The notes under the pieces: generated by a model
What the model saw: the letters and a program-made list of their open reading frames with translations, nothing else
Database searches by the model: none
What the model was told of the DNA's origin: nothing
Assembly (NCBI GenBank): GCA_021531795.1
Contig: JADYUL010000009.1
Span: 19,619 to 83,618, forward strand
DNA from: Lacrimispora saccharolytica
Lineage (GTDB): Bacteria; Bacillota; Clostridia; Lachnospirales; Lachnospiraceae
Direction of reading: 5' to 3'
DNA: 64,000 nt
Program-made: the position numbers and the translations under genes
Part shown: piece after piece, positions 1 through 7,860 of the stretch
How the letters are laid out: the number at the start of each line of letters is the position of its first letter
Position numbering within the stretch: position 1 is the stretch's first letter

Positions 1-393
1 ATGCTTTACCCACTTTCCCCAAACACCTAACAATCCACCAAGGATAGGGGGTTGAGAAATGGAGAGAACATAATCCATCTTTCCAACCTTAAAAGTAGCG
101 CTCATCGCACCAAAGAAATAGGACAATACATTCTTTACACGGCTAACTTTATTAGTCTTGGTGAACTCTGGTACACGGATTCTCAGCACCTTTACACCGT
201 TTATTTCTTCTTGATAGTATTTCTGCATCTTATATTTTTTTTCAATGGTTCCAAGATAAGATGGAACTACACAGATTACAGTAATATCAAAATTATCCAG
301 CATTCCTTCCGCCAATTCACACAGAATCTGACCAGTTGATGCTGTATCTGGTATATAATAGTGTGCATATATAAGTAACCGCTTCTTCTCCAT
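1..393 (-). CDS. GT4 family glycosyltransferase, N-terminal part (cut by window edge)
   Basis: The reverse strand is open from an ATG at 391-393 to the first base of the window, giving 131 residues with no stop. The translation begins MEKKRLLIYAHYYIPDTAST and continues with a Rossmann-like pattern, including the segments FDITVICVVPSYLG and DYVLSISQPPILGG. This matches the donor-independent N-terminal half of WcaI/WbuB-like GT4 glycosyltransferases, which transfer a sugar from a nucleotide donor to a lipid-linked glycan at the membrane. The C-terminal donor-binding half lies outside the window. A GAGGG stretch about 10 bases upstream is a plausible ribosome binding site. The gene lies just downstream of a broken phosphohexomutase. 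Family assignment is fairly secure, the acceptor and sugar are unknown. Confidence 0.82.
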   Translation of the reverse strand, partial: MEKKRLLIYAHYYIPDTASTGQILCELAEGMLDNFDITVICVVPSYLGTIEKKYKMQKYYQEEINGVKVLRIRVPEFTKTNKVSRVKNVLSYFFGAMSATFKVGKMDYVLSISQPPILGGLLGVWGKWVKH

Positions 394-413
394 CTACTTC
401 TTTTCCCTCTTGT

Positions 414-866
414 TCATCTCTTCCACAAATTCTTGTAGTACTTAATCTTTGGCTCATTTCCACTAGGCCTGATTACTACCCAGCTTCCATCTTCTAAAAA
501 CAGCTTGATTACATTAGATGGTGGTAAACCCTGTACTACATCCTTGTAATCAACTTTTTTGACTACTTTTCTGCCTTCAATTTCTTTTATGTCCTGAGTT
601 CTAAACTCTTCTACTCTTCTTTTAATTTCAGCTAAACCTTCAATGCCAGGAAGAGTTTCATTTTCCTGAATATCCTCAAGATAGCCAAACTCGTCATACA
701 AACTATTCAAAACATCTACTAGAGTTTTCTCTTGTGCCTTATAATAGTTTGATGCCTCACAAGCCAATATAGTGGATTGAACTCCATCTTTATCTCTTGT
801 GAAAGGCTTAATCATATAGCTATATGATTCTTCATATCCAAAAAAGGAATTCTTTCTTTCCTTCAT
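414..866 (-). pseudogene. phosphoglucomutase/phosphomannomutase C-terminal remnant
   Basis: The 150-residue reading frame carries the late part of an alpha-D-phosphohexomutase: FFGYEESYSY (residues 8-17), a DKDGVQS stretch, and the C-terminal phosphate-binding loop as RPSGNEPKIK, where the family usually has RPSGTEPKIK. Intact enzymes of this family are about 570 residues. Here the N-terminal three domains, with the catalytic serine and metal loop, are missing, and the protein stops only a few residues after the phosphate loop. An in-frame stop lies shortly upstream and no ribosome binding site is visible before the first ATG. I read this as a decayed fragment left by a rearrangement, not a working mutase. 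Confidence 0.72.
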
Positions 867-1686
867 ATGGAATTGCTGGGATTAGTACAATTAAAGGAAG
901 ACATGGCATCAGCCTTACCTGTCGGCTACTTCCTCCTAAAGAAGGAGACGTTGGTGAGGTACGTGCCATCCTCAGCAAGACCAGACGTGAACTTGGCAGA
1001 TTCAAATTAGAACCTGGCTGTCAGCTGATCTACTGTGGAAGATGTTATAAGGTTCTTGACTTCCGTTTTAACAGCTATCCAAAATACGCTATTCTTCTTT
1101 TGACCTCTTAACTTCTTCTACTTTTCTTCTTCACTTCCTATCTTCTACACTACCCTCTCTCCTTACTTCCCACATTTTTTGATGCGATTAGTTGTTAGAG
1201 ATGGATGTGAGGTAGATGGGAGAATGGTTCTATCCCATTCAAGCAGTGTCCTATACACTTATAATTTCTTGCCTCTTAATGTTGCTGATTAAGAATAAAC
1301 ACAACGAGAGGTATTTCGAGAAAGTGTAGATGTAGAAAGGTTTTTAGCCCTCTTGCGGTATTCAACAAACCAATCTACCAGGCAAGTCTTCGCCAATGGA
1401 ATGTAAGCAGTCCGATTCTAAGCAAAACAAATCCGACAAAAACCAACCCCCTAAGATCTGACACTGTGCATTTTGACGTATAACAGATTCTATGGTTTTT
1501 TATAGTTTTTAGCCCGGTTACCGGAATCAGAACGCTTACTGAGAGTGCAAGTTTTTTATTCGTGTTTCCTATGCTTGCGTTTGATTTTCACAAAAATAGT
1601 CTGCACCACCGTCTCTCGACGTCAGATGCAGACTATAATAATCTGTATATTTTACATGCCACTATGTGGCACATTTACATTCGATC
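867..1686. other. gene-free scar region with one unassigned short open frame
   Basis: About 820 bases hold no gene I can recognise. A plus-strand frame covering 867-1111 would encode about 80 residues (with RLLPPKEGDVGEVRAI and LEPGCQLIYCGRCYKVLDF). Its upstream extension is antisense to the mutase remnant, there is no clear ribosome binding site, and I cannot assign it to a family. The stretch 1112-1540 is AT/TC-rich with frequent stops in all frames. This looks like the junction of an old insertion or deletion. Confidence 0.4.
1655..1673. terminator. possible weak terminator after the LCP gene
   Basis: TGCCAC (1657-1662) and GTGGCA (1666-1671) form a short stem with a 3-base loop just past the stop codon of the minus-strand LCP gene. 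The following minus-strand bases are only moderately U-rich, so this is a weak candidate. Confidence 0.3.
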
Positions 1687-2799
1687 TCATTCGCCCATAT
1701 CCACCTTCTCATAGAAGATTTCGATGATCTGGGCCTTCACTTTGTCCATATCAGGATAGAATTCCTCGAACTCCTCTCCCATTATGGTCTCCCCCGGCAT
1801 TGTTGATATATTGTCAGCATTGAATGAATAGCTCATAAGTTCTGTGCCTAGGTATGCTATCTCGTCCACCGACATATCTGTTACTACATATGACTTAATA
1901 TCATTGTAGAGCTTCACAGGCATAGTCATATCCTGCTTCATGGCACTCTTAGCCGCCACCACGAAGTTCGTCAGATACTCCTTCTGCCTATACAGTCTCA
2001 TTCTCGCACTTTCGAATGAGGACGTGTCTCGCCATTTCACATAAGTTATGGCTTCCTTGCCCTTAAGCGTCACAGTATCACCCACGCTCCAGCCTGACAC
2101 CTGACCTGCGATATCCTCAGTTACGGGCACTTCTACCCCACCTACCTTATCATTGATGGTAGGAATGGCACTGTAATTGACCGATACATATCCATGGATC
2201 GGAAGGTCGAAGAGCAGTCGGCTCACTGCATCCCTCGTAAGCTCACAGCTGCCTTCCTTGCCGTCACCGAAACCGTGCTGAATAGCTATCTGGGCCTCGC
2301 CCGTCACATCCATGCCGCCCGGTCCCGCGCCAACCATATTAATCTCCGTCATCGTATTCCTGTCGACGGCATATATGTTCAACGTCCTATTGTGTGGATT
2401 AGCAGCCAGCAGGAAAATCGCATCACTCTGGCCTCCGGATGTAGCATTCTTGTTAGTCTTGACTTCACCCTTCTTGTCTATACCCATTATCAGGAATGTG
2501 AGAATGTCCTCATTGTATGCATACACTTCCCCATTGTATCTTATATAGCCCTCTTGCCATTCCGGTTCTGCATCCTCATCCATGTCTGCATCCGTGGTTG
2601 ATTCCTCTATCTCCGTCATAGTAGGCACCGTTGAGGTGGCATTCTGTCTTAGATTCCTGTAGCCGCTATTGATCATAACCTTAGCGGTAATGCATACCGC
2701 CAATACGAATATCAGTATGATTGCAGCGACCCATATTATGAGTTTGGCTATCTGTCTTCTTCTGTACGATCTGACTACCTGTCGCTTAGTATCTCTCAA
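1687..2799 (-). CDS. LytR-CpsA-Psr (LCP) family glycopolymer ligase
   Basis: The 370-residue protein has a basic N-terminus, one membrane helix (about residues 18-38) and an extracellular LCP domain. Recognisable landmarks are FLIMGIDKKGE, GGQSDAIFLLAANP, AVDRNTMTEI and WRDTSSFESARMRLYRQKEY. LCP enzymes move undecaprenyl-pyrophosphate-linked glycans onto peptidoglycan or surface protein outside the membrane. The usual GRSD motif reads GQSD here, so one conserved arginine position differs. The start is a TTG preceded by AAGGA at 8 bases; the next in-frame ATG is 37 codons in and would remove the membrane helix. It is the last gene of the cpsB-led group, so ligation of the exopolysaccharide to the wall is the natural role. 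Confidence 0.88.
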   Translation of the reverse strand: MRDTKRQVVRSYRRRQIAKLIIWVAAIILIFVLAVCITAKVMINSGYRNLRQNATSTVPTMTEIEESTTDADMDEDAEPEWQEGYIRYNGEVYAYNEDILTFLIMGIDKKGEVKTNKNATSGGQSDAIFLLAANPHNRTLNIYAVDRNTMTEINMVGAGPGGMDVTGEAQIAIQHGFGDGKEGSCELTRDAVSRLLFDLPIHGYVSVNYSAIPTINDKVGGVEVPVTEDIAGQVSGWSVGDTVTLKGKEAITYVKWRDTSSFESARMRLYRQKEYLTNFVVAAKSAMKQDMTMPVKLYNDIKSYVVTDMSVDEIAYLGTELMSYSFNADNISTMPGETIMGEEFEEFYPDMDKVKAQIIEIFYEKVDMGE

Positions 2800-2823
2800 T
2801 TTAGTATTCCTTGATCAAGAATG

Positions 2824-2834
2824 GTGTGTCACAC
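2824..2834. promoter_or_regulatory. palindrome GTGTGTCACAC upstream of the LCP gene
   Basis: An 11-base perfect palindrome lies 25 bases upstream of the LCP start codon. The same palindrome, with the other central base, lies 30 bases upstream of the preceding surface-protein gene (3484-3494). The matched position suggests a shared operator or RNA element. Confidence 0.4.
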
Positions 2835-2863
2835 GCTTGATTTCCAATCATAATTGGTAATGA

Positions 2864-3454
2864 TTAGTTGCGAGCTAATCTTCTTGCGCATACCATAGCT
2901 GCTGCCATTGCAATACCTGCAATTACAAGCATGTATACGCCGCTGGTCTCGCCTGTCTTAGGTGCAGTTGCGTTAACAACTACAGCTACAGGAGAGTAAC
3001 TGGTCATTGTGAATGTTACTGAACCATTGTCAACTGATGATACTGGTAAAGCTTCAATTGTACCATCACTCTTAAGATGGAGAACTGATACAGACTGACC
3101 TGCTACAATAGTAGGGATAGCCAATGTGAAAGTTGCTGCGCCTGTACCTGCAGGAACTACGATATCAACCATAGTTGCAACTGTTGCATTGGAACCAACT
3201 ACTGATGAAGCTGCTGCTGTAAGAGTCTGAGCCTGGCTATTAGATACTGCCTGGATCTTAGCATCCGGAACAGTAGACACCATCTTAGTAGTAGCTACGA
3301 AATTCTTAACTGTCTCCTGAGTAATAACCTGGCCTGAAGCTGTTGTAGCAATTGCTACTGCTGTAGCTGTAGGGCTCGGTGCAGCCATTGCTGTCATACT
3401 CATAGAAAGTGTAAGAACGATTGCTCCCATAAGAGCAAATAATCTTCTCTTCAT
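2864..3454 (-). CDS. small secreted surface protein with sortase-type sorting signal
   Basis: The 196-residue protein has a signal peptide (KRR, then a hydrophobic stretch to AMAAP at about residue 25) and an Ala/Thr/Val-rich middle with no family I recognise. Its C-terminal signal is APKTGETS followed by a hydrophobic helix and the basic tail ARRLARN. This has the layout of an LPXTG-like signal with the leading Leu replaced by Ala. The start ATG follows a strong AAAGGAGGAG ribosome binding site. The gene sits directly after a class B sortase and before an LCP ligase, so it is probably the sortase's dedicated substrate and may be a wall protein that carries or organises glycan. Function is unknown; surface anchoring is inferred from the sequence layout. 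Confidence 0.72.
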   Translation of the reverse strand: MKRRLFALMGAIVLTLSMSMTAMAAPSPTATAVAIATTASGQVITQETVKNFVATTKMVSTVPDAKIQAVSNSQAQTLTAAASSVVGSNATVATMVDIVVPAGTGAATFTLAIPTIVAGQSVSVLHLKSDGTIEALPVSSVDNGSVTFTMTSYSPVAVVVNATAPKTGETSGVYMLVIAGIAMAAAMVCARRLARN

Positions 3455-3483
3455 TGGTATCTCCTCCTTTCATATAATATTGC

Positions 3484-3523
3484 GTGTGACACACATCTAT
3501 ATCCGCGGTATTACCGTAGATAT
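3484..3523. promoter_or_regulatory. palindrome GTGTGACACAC plus hairpin in the leader of the surface-protein gene
   Basis: The palindrome at 3484-3494 matches the one at 2824-2834. Next to it, ATATC (3499-3503) and CGGT pair with ACCG and GATAT (3519-3523), giving a compact hairpin between the sortase stop and the surface-protein start. It may act as an operator, an RNA processing site or a weak intercistronic terminator. Confidence 0.4.
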
Positions 3524-3533
3524 CATTGGGGAA

Positions 3534-4457
3534 TTAGGGAATATCTATTTCACTAACCAGCACTCCTGCGACGTTATACCTCTTGTCTGCCTGGTTGGCT
3601 ATACAGGTGGTGAGAGTAAGCAGGCGGCTGTCCGTGTCGACTTCAATCGAGTCGTCTATATTATCTGTCAGACCTTCTAAACTTCTGATATTGTCAATAT
3701 ATATCTGCCTTACATTCTCATCACTTAAATCAAAGCCCATGATAAGATGTATGCTACTGAAGGTATAGGAAGCGAATATCCTGTATACGAAGACCTTATC
3801 CTCTGTGTATACATATATATATGGGTGATCCGCGAAATATTCACTGTCCTCGAACTTATGGAGTCCTGCGAACATCGTACCGTTCTTCATGTTATGTCCG
3901 TACAGAACAGTATTGAAATCCGTGAAATCCTTACTGTTTACGAACTGACTGTATATACATCCGGGATAGCCCTTGCTTCCGTCTATGTTGTAATCAAGGT
4001 AGTGATCAAGCTCGCTCGGATGCTGGAGTATCGGATAGTCTATCTTGGTATCCGCTATACAGATCCAGGCATATATATCCTCATTCTGTGAATGCAGTTC
4101 CTCCCAGTCGATGTCCTTGTCCGGAACATCGTATTCTGATAGAAGCGCTTCTATGTCAGCGACATCGGTATCATCTGAACTCAGGCTGTTGGCGTTAGAT
4201 ACGTCATTTGCCGATGAATCAGTGTTAGGTCCGTTGCTGTCTCCGTCTCCAATCTCATCTTCATCCAGCGACTCAATAACCGGTACTGTCACACCGTTTT
4301 GAGACTCAAGCATCGCTTCGTAATTATCATTGATCCGTCTCTCAGTAATCTTACGAGCCACGAATATCGACGTGCATACGACAGCGATAACGAAAAAGAC
4401 TATCATAAGAATCAGTAAGAGAACTTTGTCCTTAATAGGCTTGTTGTTGTCTTTCAT
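3534..4457 (-). CDS. class B sortase
   Basis: Counted from the ATG at 4457, the 307-residue protein has one N-terminal membrane helix (residues 11-33), an acidic Ser/Asp/Asn-rich linker (about 62-105) and a sortase domain. The catalytic set is visible: His188 in YGHNM, Cys285 in TLTTC and Arg293 in DKRYNV. The insert before the active cysteine and the DYNIDGSKGYPGCIY segment fit class B. Sortases cleave a C-terminal sorting signal and join the protein to the wall. A TTG at 4472 directly abuts the upstream cpsD stop; I prefer the ATG five codons later. Position next to a PKTGE-bearing gene and an LCP gene suggests dedicated anchoring of that product. Confidence 0.9.
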   Translation of the reverse strand: MKDNNKPIKDKVLLLILMIVFFVIAVVCTSIFVARKITERRINDNYEAMLESQNGVTVPVIESLDEDEIGDGDSNGPNTDSSANDVSNANSLSSDDTDVADIEALLSEYDVPDKDIDWEELHSQNEDIYAWICIADTKIDYPILQHPSELDHYLDYNIDGSKGYPGCIYSQFVNSKDFTDFNTVLYGHNMKNGTMFAGLHKFEDSEYFADHPYIYVYTEDKVFVYRIFASYTFSSIHLIMGFDLSDENVRQIYIDNIRSLEGLTDNIDDSIEVDTDSRLLTLTTCIANQADKRYNVAGVLVSEIDIP

Positions 4458-4472
4458 AACATTCAATCTCAA

Positions 4473-5324
4473 CTACAGATTGGTCTGATCGGGAAGGTTC
4501 AGAAATTCCATATATTCATCCACCTCTTTAGCTGCCTCTGACAGAGACGCGGTGTTAGTCGGCACGATGGGCACATCCTCCTCGACAGATTCGCTCAGCT
4601 CACCGCTGTCCACGGGCTGACCGTAGTTGCCGTAATACTTTCCGTAATATTTGCCGTAGTAACGGCCGTAGTGACCATAGTACTTCTTGGTAGTGAGGTC
4701 GACCTTGTTGAGAATGACGCCCAGGATCCTGGCACCGGTCTTCTCAAGCTGCTCCTTGACACCCTGAGCAAACCGATAGCTGATGGCGTTACTCTCAATT
4801 ACCATTACGGATCCGTCGCAGAACCTGGCTGCGACTGCTGCATCAATGACACTGCCAAGCGGAGGGGTGTCAATGATGACATAGTCAAAGTCTCTCCTAA
4901 GATCGCTTACCAGCTTACTAAAGCCTTCACTGCCCAGAAGCTCACTGGGGTTTGGCGGAACAGGACCTGCGAAGATAACATAGAGATTGTCGATGTTGGT
5001 CTCACATATGACGTCGTCAGCGGTTGCTCTGCCTGCCAGGCAATGGGTCAGACCTCGCTTCACCTGCTTGGTCCTATATCGTCCCACAAGCACACTTTTT
5101 CGCATATCGGCATCTATCAGTATGGTCTTGTAGCCTGCCTCGGCGAATGCGCGGGCAAGCTTCATTGATATACTGCTCTTGCCTTCATTAGGGGTGCAGC
5201 TGGTGACAGCCACTACCTTCACTTCGTTGCCGCAGAACTCGATATTGGTTCTTAAGGTCTTGAAGGCCTCCTTTATTCTGTATTCTTCATTCATTTGATT
5301 GAATCGAAGCTTAACGGACTGCAT
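4473..5324 (-). CDS. cpsD: CpsD/CapB-type bacterial tyrosine kinase
   Basis: The 283-residue cytoplasmic protein is a BY-kinase: Walker A TPNEGKS (44-50, Lys49), Walker A' ILIDADMR (68-75) and Walker B YVIIDTPP (148-155). A tyrosine cluster at residues 215-234 holds ten Tyr in YYG-type repeats and would be the autophosphorylation site. Unusually the cluster is not terminal: about 49 acidic and Ser/Thr-rich residues follow it. The partner membrane activator CpsC is encoded directly upstream, and the PHP phosphatase CpsB before that, so phosphorylation cycling should control chain length and export of the exopolysaccharide. The reading frame is intact. Confidence 0.93.
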   Translation of the reverse strand: MQSVKLRFNQMNEEYRIKEAFKTLRTNIEFCGNEVKVVAVTSCTPNEGKSSISMKLARAFAEAGYKTILIDADMRKSVLVGRYRTKQVKRGLTHCLAGRATADDVICETNIDNLYVIFAGPVPPNPSELLGSEGFSKLVSDLRRDFDYVIIDTPPLGSVIDAAVAARFCDGSVMVIESNAISYRFAQGVKEQLEKTGARILGVILNKVDLTTKKYYGHYGRYYGKYYGKYYGNYGQPVDSGELSESVEEDVPIVPTNTASLSEAAKEVDEYMEFLNLPDQTNL

Positions 5325-5342
5325 AGATTTCTTCCTTAATTG

Positions 5343-6071
5343 TTATTTGGATTTTTTGCGTTTCTTCTTGCGGGATGTATTCTCATCATCTGCAAGGGGG
5401 ATGAGTGCAAGTGTGCTTAATCCTAAGTACTTCTCAACATCATCACTTGTCTTGATAGTGTCATCCAAAAGATATTTCACAATGATATACGCTGACACGA
5501 ATAGGACACCCAATACTCCGGCAATGGCTGTCCACTTGATGATGTCGGGACTTGCCGGTTCTGTAGGCATATTGGCCTGTTCTACTACGTTCACAGCCTC
5601 GATGTCCATAACATTCTGGATATGTTCACTTGCTATCTCCCTGACTGCATCCGCCAGATACATGGCATCCGATGGATTGCCGTATTCAACAGTTATTGCA
5701 ACAATTCGTGTGTCACTCGGTGTTTCTACCGATACGCACTTCTTGAAGGCTTCGTAATCTGTATTCAGACTGTACTTCTCTATTACCGATTCAAGAACAT
5801 ATCTGCTGTTGATAAGTTCAGCATAGTCCTTGGTAAGCTGTGTACCCATCTGAAGATCCGAATAATTGATACTATTACTGTCAGTCTTATTAAGGATGTA
5901 TATCTTGGTTGTTGACTTATATGTAGGCGAGATTAAGAATGTACTGATAGAGAAGCCAACGGCTGCTGTCAATATTCCTATTCCGATGATGACCCAGATC
6001 CTGCTAAGCAGTAATCCGAGCATCTCCATCAGGTCTATCTCTATTACATCATTGTCGTTTTGATTCTGCAT
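5343..6071 (-). CDS. cpsC: Wzz/CpsC-type polysaccharide co-polymerase
   Basis: The 242-residue protein has two membrane helices (about residues 28-50 and 180-205) around an extracellular Wzz domain, and ends in a very basic tail rich in RKKK. It begins with a cytoplasmic IDLMEMLGLLLSRIW segment typical of Wzz proteins. CpsC proteins set chain length and activate the separate kinase CpsD, which follows 18 bases downstream. The upstream 172-base gap contains an uninterrupted run of 11 G on the coding strand, which may make expression variable. Confidence 0.9.
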   Translation of the reverse strand: MQNQNDNDVIEIDLMEMLGLLLSRIWVIIGIGILTAAVGFSISTFLISPTYKSTTKIYILNKTDSNSINYSDLQMGTQLTKDYAELINSRYVLESVIEKYSLNTDYEAFKKCVSVETPSDTRIVAITVEYGNPSDAMYLADAVREIASEHIQNVMDIEAVNVVEQANMPTEPASPDIIKWTAIAGVLGVLFVSAYIIVKYLLDDTIKTSDDVEKYLGLSTLALIPLADDENTSRKKKRKKSK

Positions 6072-6097
6072 ATGTATTCCTATCTATTAACAACGTA

Positions 6098-6108
6098 CCC
6101 CCCCCCCC
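6098..6108 (-). repeat. 11-base G tract (coding strand) in the cpsC leader
   Basis: Eleven consecutive C on the plus strand, so G on the cpsC coding strand, lie 27-37 bases upstream of the cpsC start. The tract directly follows a weak TATTTTAT -10-like stretch. Such tracts slip during replication or at transcription initiation. Confidence 0.8.
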
Positions 6109-6243
6109 ATAAAATATCCCTTTTTCGAATATCAATAGAGGAGGGGCAGATTATTCTGATTGTTTGACATCTTCATTGTGGTGTGGGTGAACCGTTCGGT
6201 TTTGACTTCCGGATATTGGAAAAGAAATGATTATATGAGACCA

Positions 6244-6972
6244 TTACTCTATTTCCTCTCCCCTTATCACCCTCATCTGATTGTCGTGCAGTAGCCTCTT
6301 GCAAGTATCCTCACCCAGGCTGCGTTCTATATATTGTGCGCACTTACCTATCGCGGGTGTGCGCTTCTTATCGTCATGAGCATCCGTTGCCACGAAGTGA
6401 ACCAGGTCTTCCTTAAGTAGCTTCCTTGTGAAAAGCTTAGTCATCAGACCATAGTCACCCATGATGCTTCCTGCATTCACCTGAATGTAGCAGCCCATAT
6501 CTGTCAGCTCTCCGACTCTGTCCCTCTTATCCATCAGAGCCTTGTATCGCTCTGCATGTGCGACTATAGGTATATATCCTTCGCTCAACAGCTCATACAG
6601 GCCGTCTCTTATATATCTGTAGTCATCCATGGGATTGAATTCCGTGAGAACATAGTCGGTATTGTTCAAACTCAGTGCCTGACCACTATTCAGCCTCTCG
6701 CATGAGTTTGACGAGAACATAATCTCGTTACCCATAAAAAGGGTGATGTCAATCCCCTCGCTTAGGCTTGCTTCTGACAGCTTATCTGTCAATTGGCGAA
6801 GCTTCTCGACCGGCGGATGTGTCCTGTGGGGCTTGTAGTGCGGCGTCAGAATGATGGTTCCGATGCCGTTGTCCTGAGCTATCCGAAGCATTCTTATGGC
6901 CATGTCCATGTCTCTGCAGCCGTCATCGACGCCCGGAATTATATGCGAATGTATGTCAATCCAGTCTCCCAT
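6244..6972 (-). CDS. cpsB: CpsB/CapC-type tyrosine-protein phosphatase (PHP family)
   Basis: The protein has the PHP metal-binding motifs DIHSHIIPGVDDG at the N-terminus, TPHYKPH, NEIMF, HAERY and TDAHD near the C-terminus. Mn-dependent phosphatases of this family dephosphorylate the CpsD tyrosine cluster in the cytoplasm. I chose the ATG at 6972 because the family normally starts a few residues before DIHSH; an in-frame GTG at 7008 would add 12 residues and lies close to the predicted transcription start. It is the first gene of the minus-strand cps group, reading away from the XRE regulator gene. Confidence 0.9.
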   Translation of the reverse strand: MGDWIDIHSHIIPGVDDGCRDMDMAIRMLRIAQDNGIGTIILTPHYKPHRTHPPVEKLRQLTDKLSEASLSEGIDITLFMGNEIMFSSNSCERLNSGQALSLNNTDYVLTEFNPMDDYRYIRDGLYELLSEGYIPIVAHAERYKALMDKRDRVGELTDMGCYIQVNAGSIMGDYGLMTKLFTRKLLKEDLVHFVATDAHDDKKRTPAIGKCAQYIERSLGEDTCKRLLHDNQMRVIRGEEIE

Positions 6973-7020
6973 GACTAATCCCACGCCCAGCGATATACTA
7001 AATTTCACATAGTAACCTAC

Positions 7021-7065
7021 GTTCTAAACGTATTAATTATATACGTTAGAAACCGGTGTTGTCAA
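7021..7065 (-). promoter_or_regulatory. strong promoter of the cpsB operon overlapped by a palindromic operator
   Basis: On the minus strand TTGACA (7060-7065) and TATAAT (7036-7041) are separated by 18 bases, a near-ideal sigma-A promoter for cpsB. The stretch 7021-7053 is an imperfect palindrome with arms close to GTTTCTAACGTAT, centred on the -10. A divergent XRE regulator gene starts 50-60 bases away, so it is the obvious candidate to bind here. Confidence 0.72.
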
Positions 7066-7113
7066 CGGTGCGCGCATTACAAGATGAAAGGTGAAGAAAG
7101 AACGAGGTGAATT

Positions 7114-7770
7114 ATGGCAGAAATATATGACCGCTATAAAGCAGGTGAAAGACTGCGCAACAAGCGCAAGAATATCGGGTGGTCGCAGGAACGCGCCGCC
7201 GAGATGATGAATCTGTCCGCGAAGTACTACGCGGATATTGAGCGAGGCACATGTGGCATGTCGATTGAGACTCTGGCGACCCTGTGCAATGTATATCAGA
7301 TGTCGGCAGATATGATTCTGTTCGGCGAAGAATCATCAGAACGATTTATTGAAGATAAGGTGGATAATGCTCAAAAGAAAGTGGGCTGTGACTGTCCCGC
7401 TAACTGCAGCTATATGATAGCGAAGTCCTCTTGTGACAACATGGGCACAAAATGTACCGAAGATACTTCTTCAAATACGACAGGTACGAAATCTCGCAAA
7501 TCTCGCTCTCCCAAGGAATGTCCACTTGGCGAGGATTACAAGACATGCAACAAGATCTTCCTTGCGAGAAGTCATGCGGACATGAAGGTATTCTTCAACA
7601 ATGAGGAGACAGGAGCTGTGCTTGAGGTATTTGACAATACTAAGGACGTGGTCCGTGAACACATTATGAATCTGCTTAAGTGTGAGCTGGAATTCTCTGA
7701 GAAGCTGAAACCTACTGTTGTAACTAAACGAGGCCGCAAGAAAACGACGAGAAATAGTAAAGGTGAGTAA
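7114..7770 (+). CDS. XRE-family transcriptional regulator with Cys-rich C-terminal region
   Basis: The 218-residue protein starts with an XRE helix-turn-helix (about residues 8-72; ERLRNKRKNIGWSQERAAEM, then KYYADIERG). After it comes a Cys-rich stretch with Cys at 92, 94, 98, 107, 114, 136 and 145, and a basic tail RGRKKTTRNSK. The ATG follows GAGGTG at a good distance. The gene is transcribed away from cpsB, and a palindrome overlaps the cpsB promoter, so it is likely the local repressor or activator of exopolysaccharide control genes. The cysteines could bind metal or sense redox state, but this is a guess from composition. A strong hairpin ends the gene. Confidence 0.82.
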   Translation: MAEIYDRYKAGERLRNKRKNIGWSQERAAEMMNLSAKYYADIERGTCGMSIETLATLCNVYQMSADMILFGEESSERFIEDKVDNAQKKVGCDCPANCSYMIAKSSCDNMGTKCTEDTSSNTTGTKSRKSRSPKECPLGEDYKTCNKIFLARSHADMKVFFNNEETGAVLEVFDNTKDVVREHIMNLLKCELEFSEKLKPTVVTKRGRKKTTRNSKGE

Positions 7771-7800
7771 GAGGATAAGAGAATAATTGTTGACAACATA

Positions 7801-7843
7801 AAACACATCGGAACCCCCTGTTTTGGGATTATCCGATGTGTTT
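7801..7843. terminator. bidirectional terminator built from a lone A-type repeat
   Basis: AAACACATCGGA (7801-7812) pairs perfectly with TCCGATGTGTTT (7832-7843), with an inner CCC/GGG pairing in the loop and A/T flanks on each side. It lies between the convergent XRE and gtrA genes and can end both. The core ACACATCGG...CCGATGTGT spans 39 bp (7803-7841), almost the same design as the 40-bp elements of the five arrays. Confidence 0.75.
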
Positions 7844-7860
7844 ATTCTATACATATTATC

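Noticed and set aside
52..339. Plus-strand 95-residue open frame at the left end
   Set aside because: It is antisense to a convincing GT4 glycosyltransferase start on the minus strand that runs off the window edge.
824..1111. Plus-strand 95-residue open frame as a real gene
   Set aside because: Its first 15 codons are antisense to the mutase remnant, no ribosome binding site is present and I recognise no family. It is kept only as part of the scar region.
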